Assembly: GCF_004339675.1 (NCBI RefSeq)
Contig: NZ_SLVM01000014.1
Span: forward strand, 1-64,000
DNA: 64,000 bases
Origin: Rhodovulum steppense
GTDB lineage: Bacteria; Pseudomonadota; Alphaproteobacteria; Rhodobacterales; Rhodobacteraceae
Reading direction: 5' to 3'
Below the pieces are notes generated by a model, which had not been told where the DNA came from, ran no database searches, and saw only the letters and a program-made list of their open reading frames with translations. Made by a program: the position numbers and the translations under genes. This document shows, piece after piece, positions 8,204 to 16,256 of the stretch. Every line of letters starts with the position of its first letter. Position 1 is the stretch's first letter.

Positions 8204-9457
8204 TCAAAGCTCGCTATCTAGCGCGGTAATCAGCCGGTCAACCTCTTCGGGCAGCGTGTAATGCAACAGGCTGAGGCGCAGCACGCCGCGGACCGGGTCC
8301 ACCCCCATCGCCTGCAACAGCCGTCGCGCATAGAAATCACCCCCGCCCGCAAGGATGCCGTGCCGCGCCAGCCGCTCGGCCACCTGCGCGGCGGGCTCGG
8401 ACAGCGCGACCGACACGGTGGGCAGCCGCCTGTCCGCCCGCTTCGGCCCCAGAACCCGCAGGCTGGGCCGACCGGCAAGATACTCCATCAGCGGCGTCAG
8501 GATCGCGGTTTCCTGCTGGCGGAACAGTTCCGCGACCTTGTCCGCCCGCCCCCGCGCATCCCGCCCGCCGCGGAAATGGTGGTCATAGATCGCGTCGACA
8601 TAGTCCGAGATCCCCGCGCAGGCCGCGATCTGGGCGTGATCGGGCCCGGCGGGATTGAACCGCTTGACGGTATCATCCGCGTTGAACCAGTGGCCCTGGT
8701 TCGGCAGCCGATGCGCCAGCTCGCCCCGCATCACCATCACGCCCTGGTGCGGGCCATAGGTCTTGTAGGTCGAGAACAGGTAGATATCGGCCCCGAGCCT
8801 GCGGATATCGGGCAGCCCGTGGGGGGCATAACCCACCCCGTCAACGCAGCTCAACGCGCCTGCGCTGCGCAGCATCCGGCAGATCGCGGCCACGTCGTTC
8901 ACCTCGCCCAGTATGTTCGAGGCATGCGGAAAACAGACCAGCCGCACCCGCTGATCCAGCAGCGCGGCCAGCGCGCCGGGGTCCAGATGGCCGGTGTCGG
9001 CATCGACCTTCCATTCGCGGATCTCGATCCCGGCATCATCGGCCATCTGCCGCCAGACCCCGGAATTCGCCTCGTGATCCTGATCGGTGACCACGATCGC
9101 CGCGCCTGCGGGCAGCCATTGCCGGAACGCCTGGGCCAGCACATAGGTATTGGCCGAGGTCGAGGGACCGAAATGCACCTCGTCGCGGGCCACGCCCAGA
9201 TGGGCGGCCAGCCGCAGCCGCGCCTCGTCCATCTCGGCGCCCGCCTGCTGCGAGGCCGGATAGGCGCCATTGGGCTGCACGCGGCGTTCGTTGAAATAGC
9301 GGTGGATGCGCCAGATCACATAGCGGCAGACATAGGATCCGCCCGCATTCTCGCAGAACACCTTGTCGCGCAGATCCTTTTGCCGGAAGGCCGGGAACTG
9401 GTTGCGGACAAACTCGGGATCGAGCGCGACCATCTTGGCTCCGGCGCTGTCGTGCAT
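8204..9457 (-). CDS. Class V aminotransferase / cysteine-desulfurase-like PLP enzyme
   Basis: A 417-aa fold-type I PLP protein. The cofactor lysine lies in YLFSTYKTYGPHQGVMV, the PLP aspartate region is SCVDGVGYAPHG, and the glycine-rich loop is FGPSTSANTYVLAQ. It belongs to the cysteine desulfurase-like branch (NifS/Csd/kynureninase relatives), but no clear catalytic cysteine loop is visible, so the substrate is unknown. The start at 9457 has AGGACA upstream. A second ATG at 9433, preceded by CCGGAG, would also work. The reading frame stays open far upstream to 10768, but that extension covers acuI on the same strand and is rejected. Confidence 0.82.
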   Translation of the reverse strand: MHDSAGAKMVALDPEFVRNQFPAFRQKDLRDKVFCENAGGSYVCRYVIWRIHRYFNERRVQPNGAYPASQQAGAEMDEARLRLAAHLGVARDEVHFGPSTSANTYVLAQAFRQWLPAGAAIVVTDQDHEANSGVWRQMADDAGIEIREWKVDADTGHLDPGALAALLDQRVRLVCFPHASNILGEVNDVAAICRMLRSAGALSCVDGVGYAPHGLPDIRRLGADIYLFSTYKTYGPHQGVMVMRGELAHRLPNQGHWFNADDTVKRFNPAGPDHAQIAACAGISDYVDAIYDHHFRGGRDARGRADKVAELFRQQETAILTPLMEYLAGRPSLRVLGPKRADRRLPTVSVALSEPAAQVAERLARHGILAGGGDFYARRLLQAMGVDPVRGVLRLSLLHYTLPEEVDRLITALDSEL

Positions 9458-9470
9458 CTGTTGTCCTGCC

Positions 9471-9499
9471 TGTCTAGACGGCGGGCGGGCAGCTTGCAA
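9471..9499 (-). promoter_or_regulatory. Possible sigma-70 promoter of the aminotransferase-photolyase run
   Basis: On the minus strand TTGCAA (9499-9494) and TAGACA (9476-9471) are separated by 17 bases. Initiation would fall close to the 9457 start, leaving almost no leader, so this promoter would favour the 9433 start. Pattern match only. Confidence 0.3.
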
Positions 9500-9540
9500 A
9501 GCCTTGAAACACCATGACTTCGCGCTAGGCGCGATCAGGG

Positions 9541-10533
9541 TCAGGCGTTCACATCCACCACAATCCGCCCCTGCACGCGTCCCTTGAGGATATCGGCGCC
9601 AAGCCCCGGCAGATCGGCCAGCACCGCGGGCCGGATCATCCCCTCGAGCTTGTCCAGCGGCAGATCCGCAGAGATCCGGTTCCAGGCGCGCAGACGGTCC
9701 TGTTGCGGCCTCAGCACGCTGTCGATGCCCAGAAGGTTGACCCCGCGCAGGATGAAGGGCGTGATCAGCGCGCCCTCGATCACCGCACCCCCAGCCAGCC
9801 CCACCGCGGCAACGGACGTGCGGTATTTCATCTGCTTCAGGATGCGCCCCAGCATCGCGCCCGCCACCGAGTCGACGCAGCCCGCCCAGGTCTCGCTTTC
9901 CAGCGGTTTCTTCGTGACCTCGGCCAGTTCCTCGCGCGGCAGGATGCGCGCGGCCCCCAGATCGCGCAGATAGCTTTCCGTCTCGGGCCGACCGGTGACG
10001 GCAACGACCTCGTGTCCCAGTTTCGCCAGGATCGCGGTCGCAACCGAGCCGACGCCACCCGCGGCCCCCGTCACCAGCACCGGCCCGTCGCCCGGTTTCA
10101 GCCCGTGATCCTCCAGCGCCATGACGGCCAGCATCGCGGTAAAGCCCGCCGTGCCCACCGCCATCGCCGCGCGCGTCGTCAGCCCCTCGGGCAGCGGCAC
10201 GAGCCAGTCGGCCGCCACGCGCGCCTTCTGGGCATAGCCGCCCCAATGGCTTTCGCCCACCCGCCAGCCGGTCAGCACCACGCGGTCGCCGGGGGCATAG
10301 CGGGGGTCGGCACTGTCTTCGACCACGCCGGCAAAGTCGATCCCGGGCACATGCGGATAGCTCCGCACCAGCCCGCCGCCCGGCCCGATGCACAGTCCGT
10401 CCTTGTAGTTCAACGTGGAATACTCGACCGCAACCGTCACCTCGCCCTGCGGCAGGCGGCTTTCGTCCAGTTCCTGCACGCCCGCCCGGGTCTTGCCATC
10501 CTCGTCCTTCTCGACGACCAGCGCCTTGAACAT
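9541..10533 (-). CDS. acuI: AcuI/YhdH-type MDR oxidoreductase (probable acrylyl-CoA reductase)
   Basis: A 330-aa medium-chain reductase without catalytic zinc ligands. It has the quinone-oxidoreductase start MFKALVVEKDEDGKTRAGV, the STLNYKDGL block, HVPGIDFAGVV, and a Rossmann motif VLVTGAAGGVGSVATAILA for NADPH. AcuI reduces acryloyl-CoA to propionyl-CoA and detoxifies acrylate from DMSP breakdown in marine Rhodobacterales. YhdH relatives share the fold, so the substrate is inferred. A clear AAGGGAGAG ribosome binding site precedes the start, 18 bases after the dinB-like stop. Confidence 0.8.
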   Translation of the reverse strand: MFKALVVEKDEDGKTRAGVQELDESRLPQGEVTVAVEYSTLNYKDGLCIGPGGGLVRSYPHVPGIDFAGVVEDSADPRYAPGDRVVLTGWRVGESHWGGYAQKARVAADWLVPLPEGLTTRAAMAVGTAGFTAMLAVMALEDHGLKPGDGPVLVTGAAGGVGSVATAILAKLGHEVVAVTGRPETESYLRDLGAARILPREELAEVTKKPLESETWAGCVDSVAGAMLGRILKQMKYRTSVAAVGLAGGAVIEGALITPFILRGVNLLGIDSVLRPQQDRLRAWNRISADLPLDKLEGMIRPAVLADLPGLGADILKGRVQGRIVVDVNA

Positions 10534-10551
10534 TCGCTCTCTCCCTTGATC

Positions 10552-11073
10552 TCAGCCCGCAAGATCGGGCAACAGAAACAGGTCGGTGGGCCCCGGATCG
10601 GACCCGGCAGCGGTCAGCATCGCGTGGATCTGGCCGCGGTGATGGGTCTGGTGGTTGAACATATGCGCCACGCACAGCGCGCGCGGCAGCGTGACCATGC
10701 GTTCCGCCGCCGCCGAATACCAGGTCAGGTCGTCCGCCAGCGCCCCGTCGGTCAACACCTGCGTCCACCGGCTGATCCGGGCGTCGGTAATCTGCCGCTT
10801 CGAGCGCAGTTCGGTCCAGTCGGGGACGAAATCACCGCTGTCGTTCAGCGGCAGATCGGGCGCATCCCAGCCGTCAAGCCGCGCCATCCAGGCATGATCG
10901 GCCCAGAGAAGGTGCGACAAAGTCCCCCGGATCGAGCGCCAGAACGCGTCGCGCCCGGCCTCTCGCGCCTCCAGCGGCAAGGCGCCCGCCGCCTCGAACA
11001 CCGCGCGATTCTGCCAACGATTGTAACGTGCCATCATCCGGCACCAGTCGGCCGTCACCAACGTCGCGCCCAT
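10552..11073 (-). CDS. DinB-family (four-helix bundle, metal-binding) protein
   Basis: A 173-aa protein of the DinB/YfiT superfamily. It has the expected histidines for a metal site (HLLWADHAWMARLDG near residue 55, and MFNHQTHHRGQIHAML near the C-terminus). Members are thiol-dependent transferases or of unknown function; none of the sequence points to a substrate here. The start at 11073 follows AAGGAGGACAGC, an excellent ribosome binding site. It is the first gene of the leftward run and is divergent from the binding-protein gene at 11206. Confidence 0.83.
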   Translation of the reverse strand: MGATLVTADWCRMMARYNRWQNRAVFEAAGALPLEAREAGRDAFWRSIRGTLSHLLWADHAWMARLDGWDAPDLPLNDSGDFVPDWTELRSKRQITDARISRWTQVLTDGALADDLTWYSAAAERMVTLPRALCVAHMFNHQTHHRGQIHAMLTAAGSDPGPTDLFLLPDLAG

Positions 11074-11140
11074 GCTGTCCTCCTTGACCTCACCCCTTTT
11101 GACAGAGCCGTGAGCCGGTTGCGAGTCCCCCCTATTCCCC

Positions 11141-11169
11141 TTGAGCGGGCACCGGCGCATCGCTAGCGT
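11141..11169 (+). promoter_or_regulatory. Predicted sigma-70 promoter of the binding-protein gene
   Basis: TTGAGC (11141-11146) and TAGCGT (11164-11169) are separated by 17 bases, with the start codon about 37 bases further on. The promoter lies in the divergent gap with the DinB-like gene. Confidence 0.4.
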
Positions 11170-11205
11170 GCCGCCACACTCACCCCGCAACCAAAGGGAT
11201 GACGA

Positions 11206-12246
11206 ATGACGATGCGCACCTTACTCGCCTGTTCCGCCGCCACGCTGATCGGCTCTGCCGCCCTGGCAGCCGATCCCGAATTGCTGGTCTTCGACTATTC
11301 CGGATTCGAGGATCCGGCCTTCCACACCAAATACGCCGAACAACATGGCCAGCCGCCCAGCTTCACCTTCTTCGGCGACGAGGAAGAGGCCTTCCAGAAG
11401 CTGCGTTCCGGCTTCAAGGCCGATGTCAGCCACCTCTGCGCGGGGTCGGTGACGAAATGGGCCGAGTCGGGGATCCTGGAACCCTGGGATACCAGCCGGA
11501 TCGCCGCCTGGGCCGACATCAATGCCGATCTGAAGGGCAAGGCGCTGGTCGATGCGACCGAGGTATTCTTCGTGCCCAGCGATTTCGGCTCGACCGGCAT
11601 CGCCTACAACACCGACCAGGTGCCCGCCGAGGCCGTCGCCTCGCTTCAGGTCTTCCTGAACCCCGACTATGCCGGCCGGGTGACGCTGCCTGACAATGTC
11701 GACGACGCCTATGCCCTGGCCTATCTGGCGACCGGCACCACCGACTGGACCGAGGCGACGGACGAACAGTTCGCCGCTGCCTCCGCCTGGCTGCGCGAGG
11801 TGCATCCGAACCTGCGCACCTACTGGGTGGACCCCGCAGAACTGGCGCAGCTTCTGGCCACGGGCGAGGTGCTGATCGCCTGGGCCTGGAACGAGACGGT
11901 GCCGACCATGGCCGAACAGGGTTTTCCCGTCGGCTTCCAGCGCGAGGCGGTCGAGGGCTCGTCGCTGTGGATGTGCGGCTACGCCAAGCTCAAGGACGGC
12001 CAGGGCTCGGTGGACAAGGCCTATGACTTCATCAATGCGCTGCTCGACCCGTCCTCGACCGAGGCGCTGCTGGCCGCAGGCTTCGGCCATGCCAATGCCG
12101 CCGCGATGGCCGCGATCGGCGAAGAGGCGCTGACCGAGGTGGGGCTGGGTCCGATCGACGCGCCCGTGCTGACCCAGCTTCCGATGCCGGGCCAGTTGCG
12201 CGAACGCCAGTCCGCCGAGTTCGAGAAGATCAAGGCCGGGTTCTGA
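11206..12246 (+). CDS. Periplasmic extracellular solute-binding protein (PotD/spermidine-type), no adjacent ABC genes
   Basis: A 346-aa secreted binding protein. A signal peptide (about MTMRTLLACSAATLIGSAALA, cut before ADPELLVFDYSG) precedes a PotD-like fold with the features LNPDYAGRVTLPDN and LIAWAWNETVP. Such proteins bind polyamines, putrescine or similar cations for an ABC importer. No permease or ATPase gene lies nearby, so it either works with components encoded elsewhere or has another role. A Cys in DVSHLCAG and another in WMCGYAKL are notable. A GC-rich hairpin follows the stop. The next genes are a periplasmic rhodanese and a YeeE transporter, but a separate AT-richer gap lies between. 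Confidence 0.82.
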   Translation: MTMRTLLACSAATLIGSAALAADPELLVFDYSGFEDPAFHTKYAEQHGQPPSFTFFGDEEEAFQKLRSGFKADVSHLCAGSVTKWAESGILEPWDTSRIAAWADINADLKGKALVDATEVFFVPSDFGSTGIAYNTDQVPAEAVASLQVFLNPDYAGRVTLPDNVDDAYALAYLATGTTDWTEATDEQFAAASAWLREVHPNLRTYWVDPAELAQLLATGEVLIAWAWNETVPTMAEQGFPVGFQREAVEGSSLWMCGYAKLKDGQGSVDKAYDFINALLDPSSTEALLAAGFGHANAAAMAAIGEEALTEVGLGPIDAPVLTQLPMPGQLRERQSAEFEKIKAGF

Positions 12247-12257
12247 TCCCGCCTGCC

Positions 12258-12281
12258 GCCGCCCCCGGCCCCGGGGGCGGC
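12258..12281 (+). terminator. Strong GC hairpin after the binding-protein gene
   Basis: A perfect 11-base inverted repeat, GCCGCCCCCGG / CCGGGGGCGGC, starts 12 bases after the stop. There is no T-run, so it may be a Rho-dependent or RNA-stabilising 3' structure rather than a classical terminator. Confidence 0.45.
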
Positions 12282-12518
12282 GCCTGCCCGGGCCGACCGG
12301 CTGCGGCCGCAATGTCACGCCCGCGTCCTTTTTTCCCACCCGGCAGAGCAATCCGTTTCCAGCAAACGCCCAGGCGGGCGAAAAAACGCCTCAAGCGACA
12401 AAGTCACAAAGAACACGCGATTTTTTGCTGCATTCACGCTAGTCTGAGTCGCGCCATGCGGTATTGCGCCGCGCGTTATGCCGCCACAGGTTCGGCCCAT
12501 CAGAAAGAGGTGACCGAC

Positions 12519-13478
12519 ATGACGAAACATCTTCCCCCCCTGGCCTTCGCCCTCGTCCTTGCGGCCCTGCCCGCCGCGGCGCAGATCCCCGAATTCGGCC
12601 CTCTGATCGAGGCCGATACCCTGGACGCGGCCCGCGAGAGCGTTGACCCGCTGATCCTCGACATCCGCCCCGGCAAGGTCGAGGGCAGCGAACAGACCCT
12701 GTTCGAGGCGGGACACATCCCCGGCGCGGTGCATGCCCCCTACAACCTGTTCAGAGGCCCGTCCGAGAATCCCGGCGCGCTGGTGCCCGAGGACCGGCTG
12801 ACCGAGGTGCTGCGCTCGCTGGGCGTGACGGCCGACCGGCCCACCGTGATCGTCCACCAGGGCAGCGACCAGACCGATTTCGGCTCGGCCGCGCGGGTCT
12901 ACTGGACGCTGAAATCCAGCGGCGTCGCGCCCCTTGCCATCCTGAACGGCGGCATGAACGCCTGGCAGGCGGCCAGCCTGCCCGTGGAGACCGGCCCGGT
13001 CACGCCCACGCCCAGCGACATCACCGTCAGCTTTTCCGACGAATGGCTGGCCACCACCGCCGATATCGAGGCGATCGTGGCAGGTGGACAGCCGGGCGAA
13101 CTGATCGACGCCCGGCCGGTCGAGTTCTGGGAAGGCAATGCCAAGCATGACGCCGCCGCCCGGCCCGGAACCCTGCCGCAGTCGCGCTATTTCACCCATT
13201 CGGGCTGGTTCGGCGACGCGCCCGCGCGAATCGAACCTTCGATTGTCGAGCGGCTTGCCGCCGCCAACGGCTTCGAACAGGGCGACCGCTTGGTCTCGTT
13301 CTGCAATACCGGCCATTGGGCCGCGACCAACTGGTTCGCGCTGAGCGAACTGGCGGGTATCGAGGATGTGCGGCTCTATCCCGACTCGATGGTCGGATGG
13401 GCCAATTCCGGAAACGCGATGGACAATGTTCCAGGGCCGATCCGCAACCTGTGGAACCGTGTGACGGGCAAGTATTGA
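12519..13478 (+). CDS. Periplasmic tandem-rhodanese sulfurtransferase
   Basis: A 319-aa protein with a signal peptide (MTKHLPPLAFALVLAALPAAA) and two rhodanese domains. The N-terminal domain has the expected loop as VIVHQGSDQTDFG, with no cysteine. The C-terminal domain carries the active-site cysteine in SFCNTGHWA. This inactive-plus-active pattern is the thiosulfate/3-mercaptopyruvate sulfurtransferase type. The ATG at 12519 (after GAAAGAGGTGA) is chosen over upstream in-frame starts because it gives a clean signal peptide. The YeeE/YedE gene starts eight bases after its stop, so periplasmic sulfane sulfur could be handed to that transporter; this is inference. Confidence 0.87.
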   Translation: MTKHLPPLAFALVLAALPAAAQIPEFGPLIEADTLDAARESVDPLILDIRPGKVEGSEQTLFEAGHIPGAVHAPYNLFRGPSENPGALVPEDRLTEVLRSLGVTADRPTVIVHQGSDQTDFGSAARVYWTLKSSGVAPLAILNGGMNAWQAASLPVETGPVTPTPSDITVSFSDEWLATTADIEAIVAGGQPGELIDARPVEFWEGNAKHDAAARPGTLPQSRYFTHSGWFGDAPARIEPSIVERLAAANGFEQGDRLVSFCNTGHWAATNWFALSELAGIEDVRLYPDSMVGWANSGNAMDNVPGPIRNLWNRVTGKY

Positions 13479-13485
13479 GGAAAGC

Positions 13486-14610
13486 ATGAGCGATACCACC
13501 CTTGAGGCGCGCAGCGCGCCGCGCCTGAGGGGCCGCGCGCTGGCGGTCCTGGCGGCACTTGCCGCGGCGCTGGCCGTCGCGGCACTGGCCGGGCCGCGCT
13601 ACGGCGCGCTTCTGCTGATCGGTTTGGGGCTGGGCCTCGCGATGGAGGGGCTTCGCTTCGGCTTTACCGGGCCGTGGCGGCGGCTGATCCTGTTCCGCGA
13701 CGCGACCGGCATGGTCGCGCAGATGATCTGCATCGGGCTGGTGGCGGTGATCGCCTTCCCGCTGCTTGCGTCCAACCCGACCGAGCTGGTGGGCGCGCAT
13801 GCCCCCGTCGGCTATGCGATGATCGGCGGCGCCTTCGTATTCGGGATGTGCATGCAGATCGTGCTGGGCTGCGGCTCGGGCACGCTGGTCAATGCGGGCT
13901 CGGGCAATCTGGTCAGCGCGGTTGCCCTGCCCTTCTTCTGCATCGGCAGCTTCGCGGGCGCCTATCACCTGACCTGGTGGACCGGGCTTGGCAGCCTGCC
14001 CGTGGCGGCGCTGTCGGGCAATGCGGGACTGGCGCTGACGCTGGTGGCGCTGGCGGCGGTGGCGGGGATCGCGCTTGCCGTGGCCGAACCCGGCAAGCGG
14101 ATGCTGCCCGGCCGTCTCTGGGCCGCGGCGCTGATCGTGGCGGGGCTGGCGATCCTGCATCTGGTGGTCGCGGGCCAGCCCTGGGGCGTGGTCTACGGAC
14201 TGGGGCTGTGGGTCGCCAAGGGGGTAACCGCGCTGGGCGCGGATCTGTCGGGCTCGGCCTTCTGGTCGGCGCCATCCAATGTCGAGCGGATCGAGCAGAG
14301 CCTTCTGACCGACATAACCTCGCTGACCGATATCGGCCTGATCGCGGGCGCAGCCCTTGCCGCCTGGTGGCGCGACGGGCTGAGCGCCAAGGTCACGGGC
14401 CACCCGATCCAGGCCTGGATCGCGGTCATCATCGCCGGGTTCCTGCTGGGCTATTCCTCCCGGCTGGCCTTCGGCTGCAATATCGGCGCACTCTTCAGTG
14501 GTGTCTCGACCGGCTCGCTGCACGGCTGGGCCTGGTTCGCGGCGGCCTTCACCGGGTCATGGTACGGCATCAAGCTGAGGCCCTATCTTGGGCTGGAGGC
14601 GCGGCGATGA
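13486..14610 (+). CDS. YeeE/YedE (TsuA-like) sulfur-compound transporter
   Basis: A 374-aa integral membrane protein with about nine to ten helices and the two signature cysteine segments of the YeeE/YedE family: MQIVLGCGSGTLVNAGSGN in the middle and RLAFGCNIGALFSGVSTGS near the C-terminus. Characterised members (TsuA) take up thiosulfate. The gene follows the rhodanese gene by seven bases and overlaps the next small gene by four (ATGA), so the three are surely co-translated. A thiosulfate or sulfane-sulfur substrate is likely but unproven. Confidence 0.85.
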   Translation: MSDTTLEARSAPRLRGRALAVLAALAAALAVAALAGPRYGALLLIGLGLGLAMEGLRFGFTGPWRRLILFRDATGMVAQMICIGLVAVIAFPLLASNPTELVGAHAPVGYAMIGGAFVFGMCMQIVLGCGSGTLVNAGSGNLVSAVALPFFCIGSFAGAYHLTWWTGLGSLPVAALSGNAGLALTLVALAAVAGIALAVAEPGKRMLPGRLWAAALIVAGLAILHLVVAGQPWGVVYGLGLWVAKGVTALGADLSGSAFWSAPSNVERIEQSLLTDITSLTDIGLIAGAALAAWWRDGLSAKVTGHPIQAWIAVIIAGFLLGYSSRLAFGCNIGALFSGVSTGSLHGWAWFAAAFTGSWYGIKLRPYLGLEARR

Positions 14611-14777
14611 CCCGCAGACCCATCGTTGTCGCCCTGCTGGTCGCGGTTGCGGGCGTCTTGACCCTTGATCTGGCGACCTCGCGCCCGCTCGACCCCTTTA
14701 CCGCGCCGCCCCTTCTGGCGCTCGGCTCGGGACAGGCCTCGGGTGGGGCGCATTGCGCCTCGCTGCCCGGAAGCTGA
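14607..14777 (+). CDS. 56-aa membrane-anchored or secreted small protein, coupled to the YeeE gene
   Basis: The gene is 171 bases and starts within the YeeE stop (ATGA). The product opens MTRRPIVVALLVAVAGVLTL, a single hydrophobic segment or signal sequence. A short tail rich in Gly, Ser and Ala follows, containing one cysteine in SGGAHCASLPGS. I do not recognise a named family. The tight coupling and single C-terminal cysteine suggest a periplasmic partner of the transporter and rhodanese. It ends just before the ssrA promoter. Confidence 0.6.
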   Translation: MTRRPIVVALLVAVAGVLTLDLATSRPLDPFTAPPLLALGSGQASGGAHCASLPGS

Positions 14778-14784
14778 CCCCCCC

Positions 14785-14813
14785 TTGCACGACTCGGGCC
14801 GTCCGCCTACATT
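14785..14813 (+). promoter_or_regulatory. Predicted sigma-70 promoter of ssrA
   Basis: TTGCAC (14785-14790), 17 bases, TACATT (14808-14813). It sits immediately ahead of the acceptor half of the permuted tmRNA gene and predicts initiation near 14820. Confidence 0.55.
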
Positions 14814-14819
14814 CGAAGT

Positions 14820-15145
14820 GTCTCGTAAGGGACTATGGCGATAAACGCGCCCGTAATAAGCGGATCGGACCCGGGGGCGGTACCCGGCGGCTCCACCAAA
14901 ATCCCACATTGGCGGGATCATGGGGCCGAAACAGGATCGACGGACGTCTAAAGGGGTTATGCTTTCGCTCGGTGAGCTACCACCGTTATCGGTGCAAGCA
15001 TGATAGTTGCCAATGACAACCGTGCTCCGGTGGCGCTGGCCGCGTAAGCGGTCCGCAAGACCAAATCTAAGCCCTTGCGTCTAGCAACGTAAGGCGGGGT
15101 TCGCAGGCACCTGGCAACAGAAGCCTGCACTATTCCCCAAAGTCC
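14820..15145 (+). ncRNA. ssrA: tmRNA, circularly permuted two-piece alphaproteobacterial form
   Basis: The acceptor piece comes first: T-stem CCGGG/CCCGG with a seven-base loop, then GGCTCC and encoded ACCA ending at 14898. An intervening hairpin (ATCCC ... GGGAT, about 14899-14921) is removed on maturation. The coding piece begins GGGGCCGAAACAGGATCGAC at 14922, and its first six bases pair with GGCTCC to rebuild the acceptor stem. The tag frame runs 15009-15047 and encodes ANDNRAPVALAA followed by TAA. The conserved CCTGGCAACAGAAG motif lies at about 15109-15122, flanked by GCAGGC/GCCTGC. It rescues stalled ribosomes and marks the product for ClpXP. The 5' and 3' ends are approximate. Confidence 0.93.
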
Positions 15146-15225
15146 ATTTGACCCCATACGCGCCCGCATTCACGCCGCGCTAACCGTTTTCTGGGACAAG
15201 ATCGACGTGTGAAAGGGAAACGCGC

Positions 15226-15651
15226 ATGAACAGGACCGAACGACTGGAGGACTGGTATCGCCGCGTCTATCTCGAGGGAGATTTCGAGGCTGTAGGTTCA
15301 CTTTTCAACGACAACACCAAGGCCGCGGGCCTGATCGACGACATGCAGGTCGGCCCCGAGGATATCGGCGTCTTCGCGATGGCGCTGGTCAATCTGGTCG
15401 AGGCGCCGCAACTGCGCATCGTAAAGACGGTGGAATCGGGCGACTGGCTCGCCGCGCTGATCGAATGCTCGGCGGTGCGACCGGGTGACGGCAAACCGGT
15501 GCGCGCGATGGGCCAGTTGATGGCCCGCTACGAGGGCGACAGGATCGCCGAGGCCTATAACAGCTTCGACTTCATCGCGTTCTTCGAGCAACTGGGCCTT
15601 CTGCCATCCGATTCGGTCGTGATCGGGATGAGCGGACAGAAGATCAGCTAG
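15226..15651 (+). CDS. NTF2/SnoaL-like small protein of unknown function
   Basis: A 141-aa protein with the NTF2-like layout: helical start NRTERLEDWYRRVYLEGDFEAV, then the LFNDNTKAAG turn and several strands, ending ISFDFIAFFEQLGLLP-like (here YNSFDFIAFFEQLGLL). No catalytic set is recognisable, so it may be a ligand-binding or polyketide-cyclase-like protein. The start follows GAAAGGGAAACGCGC. It lies between ssrA and sspB with no sign of functional linkage beyond position. Confidence 0.65.
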   Translation: MNRTERLEDWYRRVYLEGDFEAVGSLFNDNTKAAGLIDDMQVGPEDIGVFAMALVNLVEAPQLRIVKTVESGDWLAALIECSAVRPGDGKPVRAMGQLMARYEGDRIAEAYNSFDFIAFFEQLGLLPSDSVVIGMSGQKIS

Positions 15652-15769
15652 GCGATAACGTCCGGTAGCGGCATGCCTTCGGGATCGGGGACCGATTTTT
15701 CCGGTAGCCCCTTCCCCTGTCTTGCGAATCCCCTATGCTGGGGCCGTTCAACCCGAGGGTTAGGTGACG

Positions 15770-16240
15770 ATGTCCGACCGGATCGATTACGGGAACCTCA
15801 TGCATGCTGCCATGCGCGAGCTGATCCGCAAGGTGCTCGACCGCATAGCCACCACCGGACTGCCGGGCGATCATCATTTCTTCATCACCTTCGACACGAC
15901 CCAACCGGATGTCGGCCTCGCCGACTGGCTGCGCGACCGTTACCCCGAGGAGATGACGGTGGTGATCCAGCACTGGTTCGAGAATCTCGAGGTGACCCAT
16001 GACGGGTTTTCGGTCACCCTGAATTTCGGCGACCGGCCCGAACCGCTCTATATCCCCTTCGACGCGATCCGCACCTTCGTCGATCCCTCGGTCGAATTCG
16101 GCCTGCGCTTCGAGACCCAGCAGATCGAAGACGAGGAAGACGAGGGTTATGACGAGGACGGCCCTGGTCCGAACGTCTTGGCCGACAGTTCGGGGCATAC
16201 CGAGGCCGAGGTGGTCAGCTTGGACAAGTTCCGCAAATAG
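15770..16240 (+). CDS. sspB: SspB family adaptor for ClpXP degradation of ssrA-tagged proteins
   Basis: A 156-aa protein starting MSDRIDYGNLMHAAMRELIRK. The globular part (to about residue 118) contains HHFFITFDTTQPDVGLADWL and VTLNFGDRPEPLYIPFDAI, matching alphaproteobacterial SspB. An acidic linker (EDEEDEGYDEDG) and a basic C-terminal tip VVSLDKFRK follow; tips like this dock on the ClpX N-domain. The protein tethers tagged substrates to ClpX. GTG at 15764, two codons upstream, is an alternative start. The gene lies only about 0.6 kb downstream of ssrA, which encodes the tag it recognises. Confidence 0.88.
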   Translation: MSDRIDYGNLMHAAMRELIRKVLDRIATTGLPGDHHFFITFDTTQPDVGLADWLRDRYPEEMTVVIQHWFENLEVTHDGFSVTLNFGDRPEPLYIPFDAIRTFVDPSVEFGLRFETQQIEDEEDEGYDEDGPGPNVLADSSGHTEAEVVSLDKFRK

Positions 16241-16256
16241 CTCCCCGCCCGGCCCA

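Noticed and set aside
9458-10768. N-terminal extension of the class V aminotransferase
   Set aside because: The frame stays open through acuI on the same strand, but residues there are shadow-like and ATG 9457 has a good ribosome binding site.
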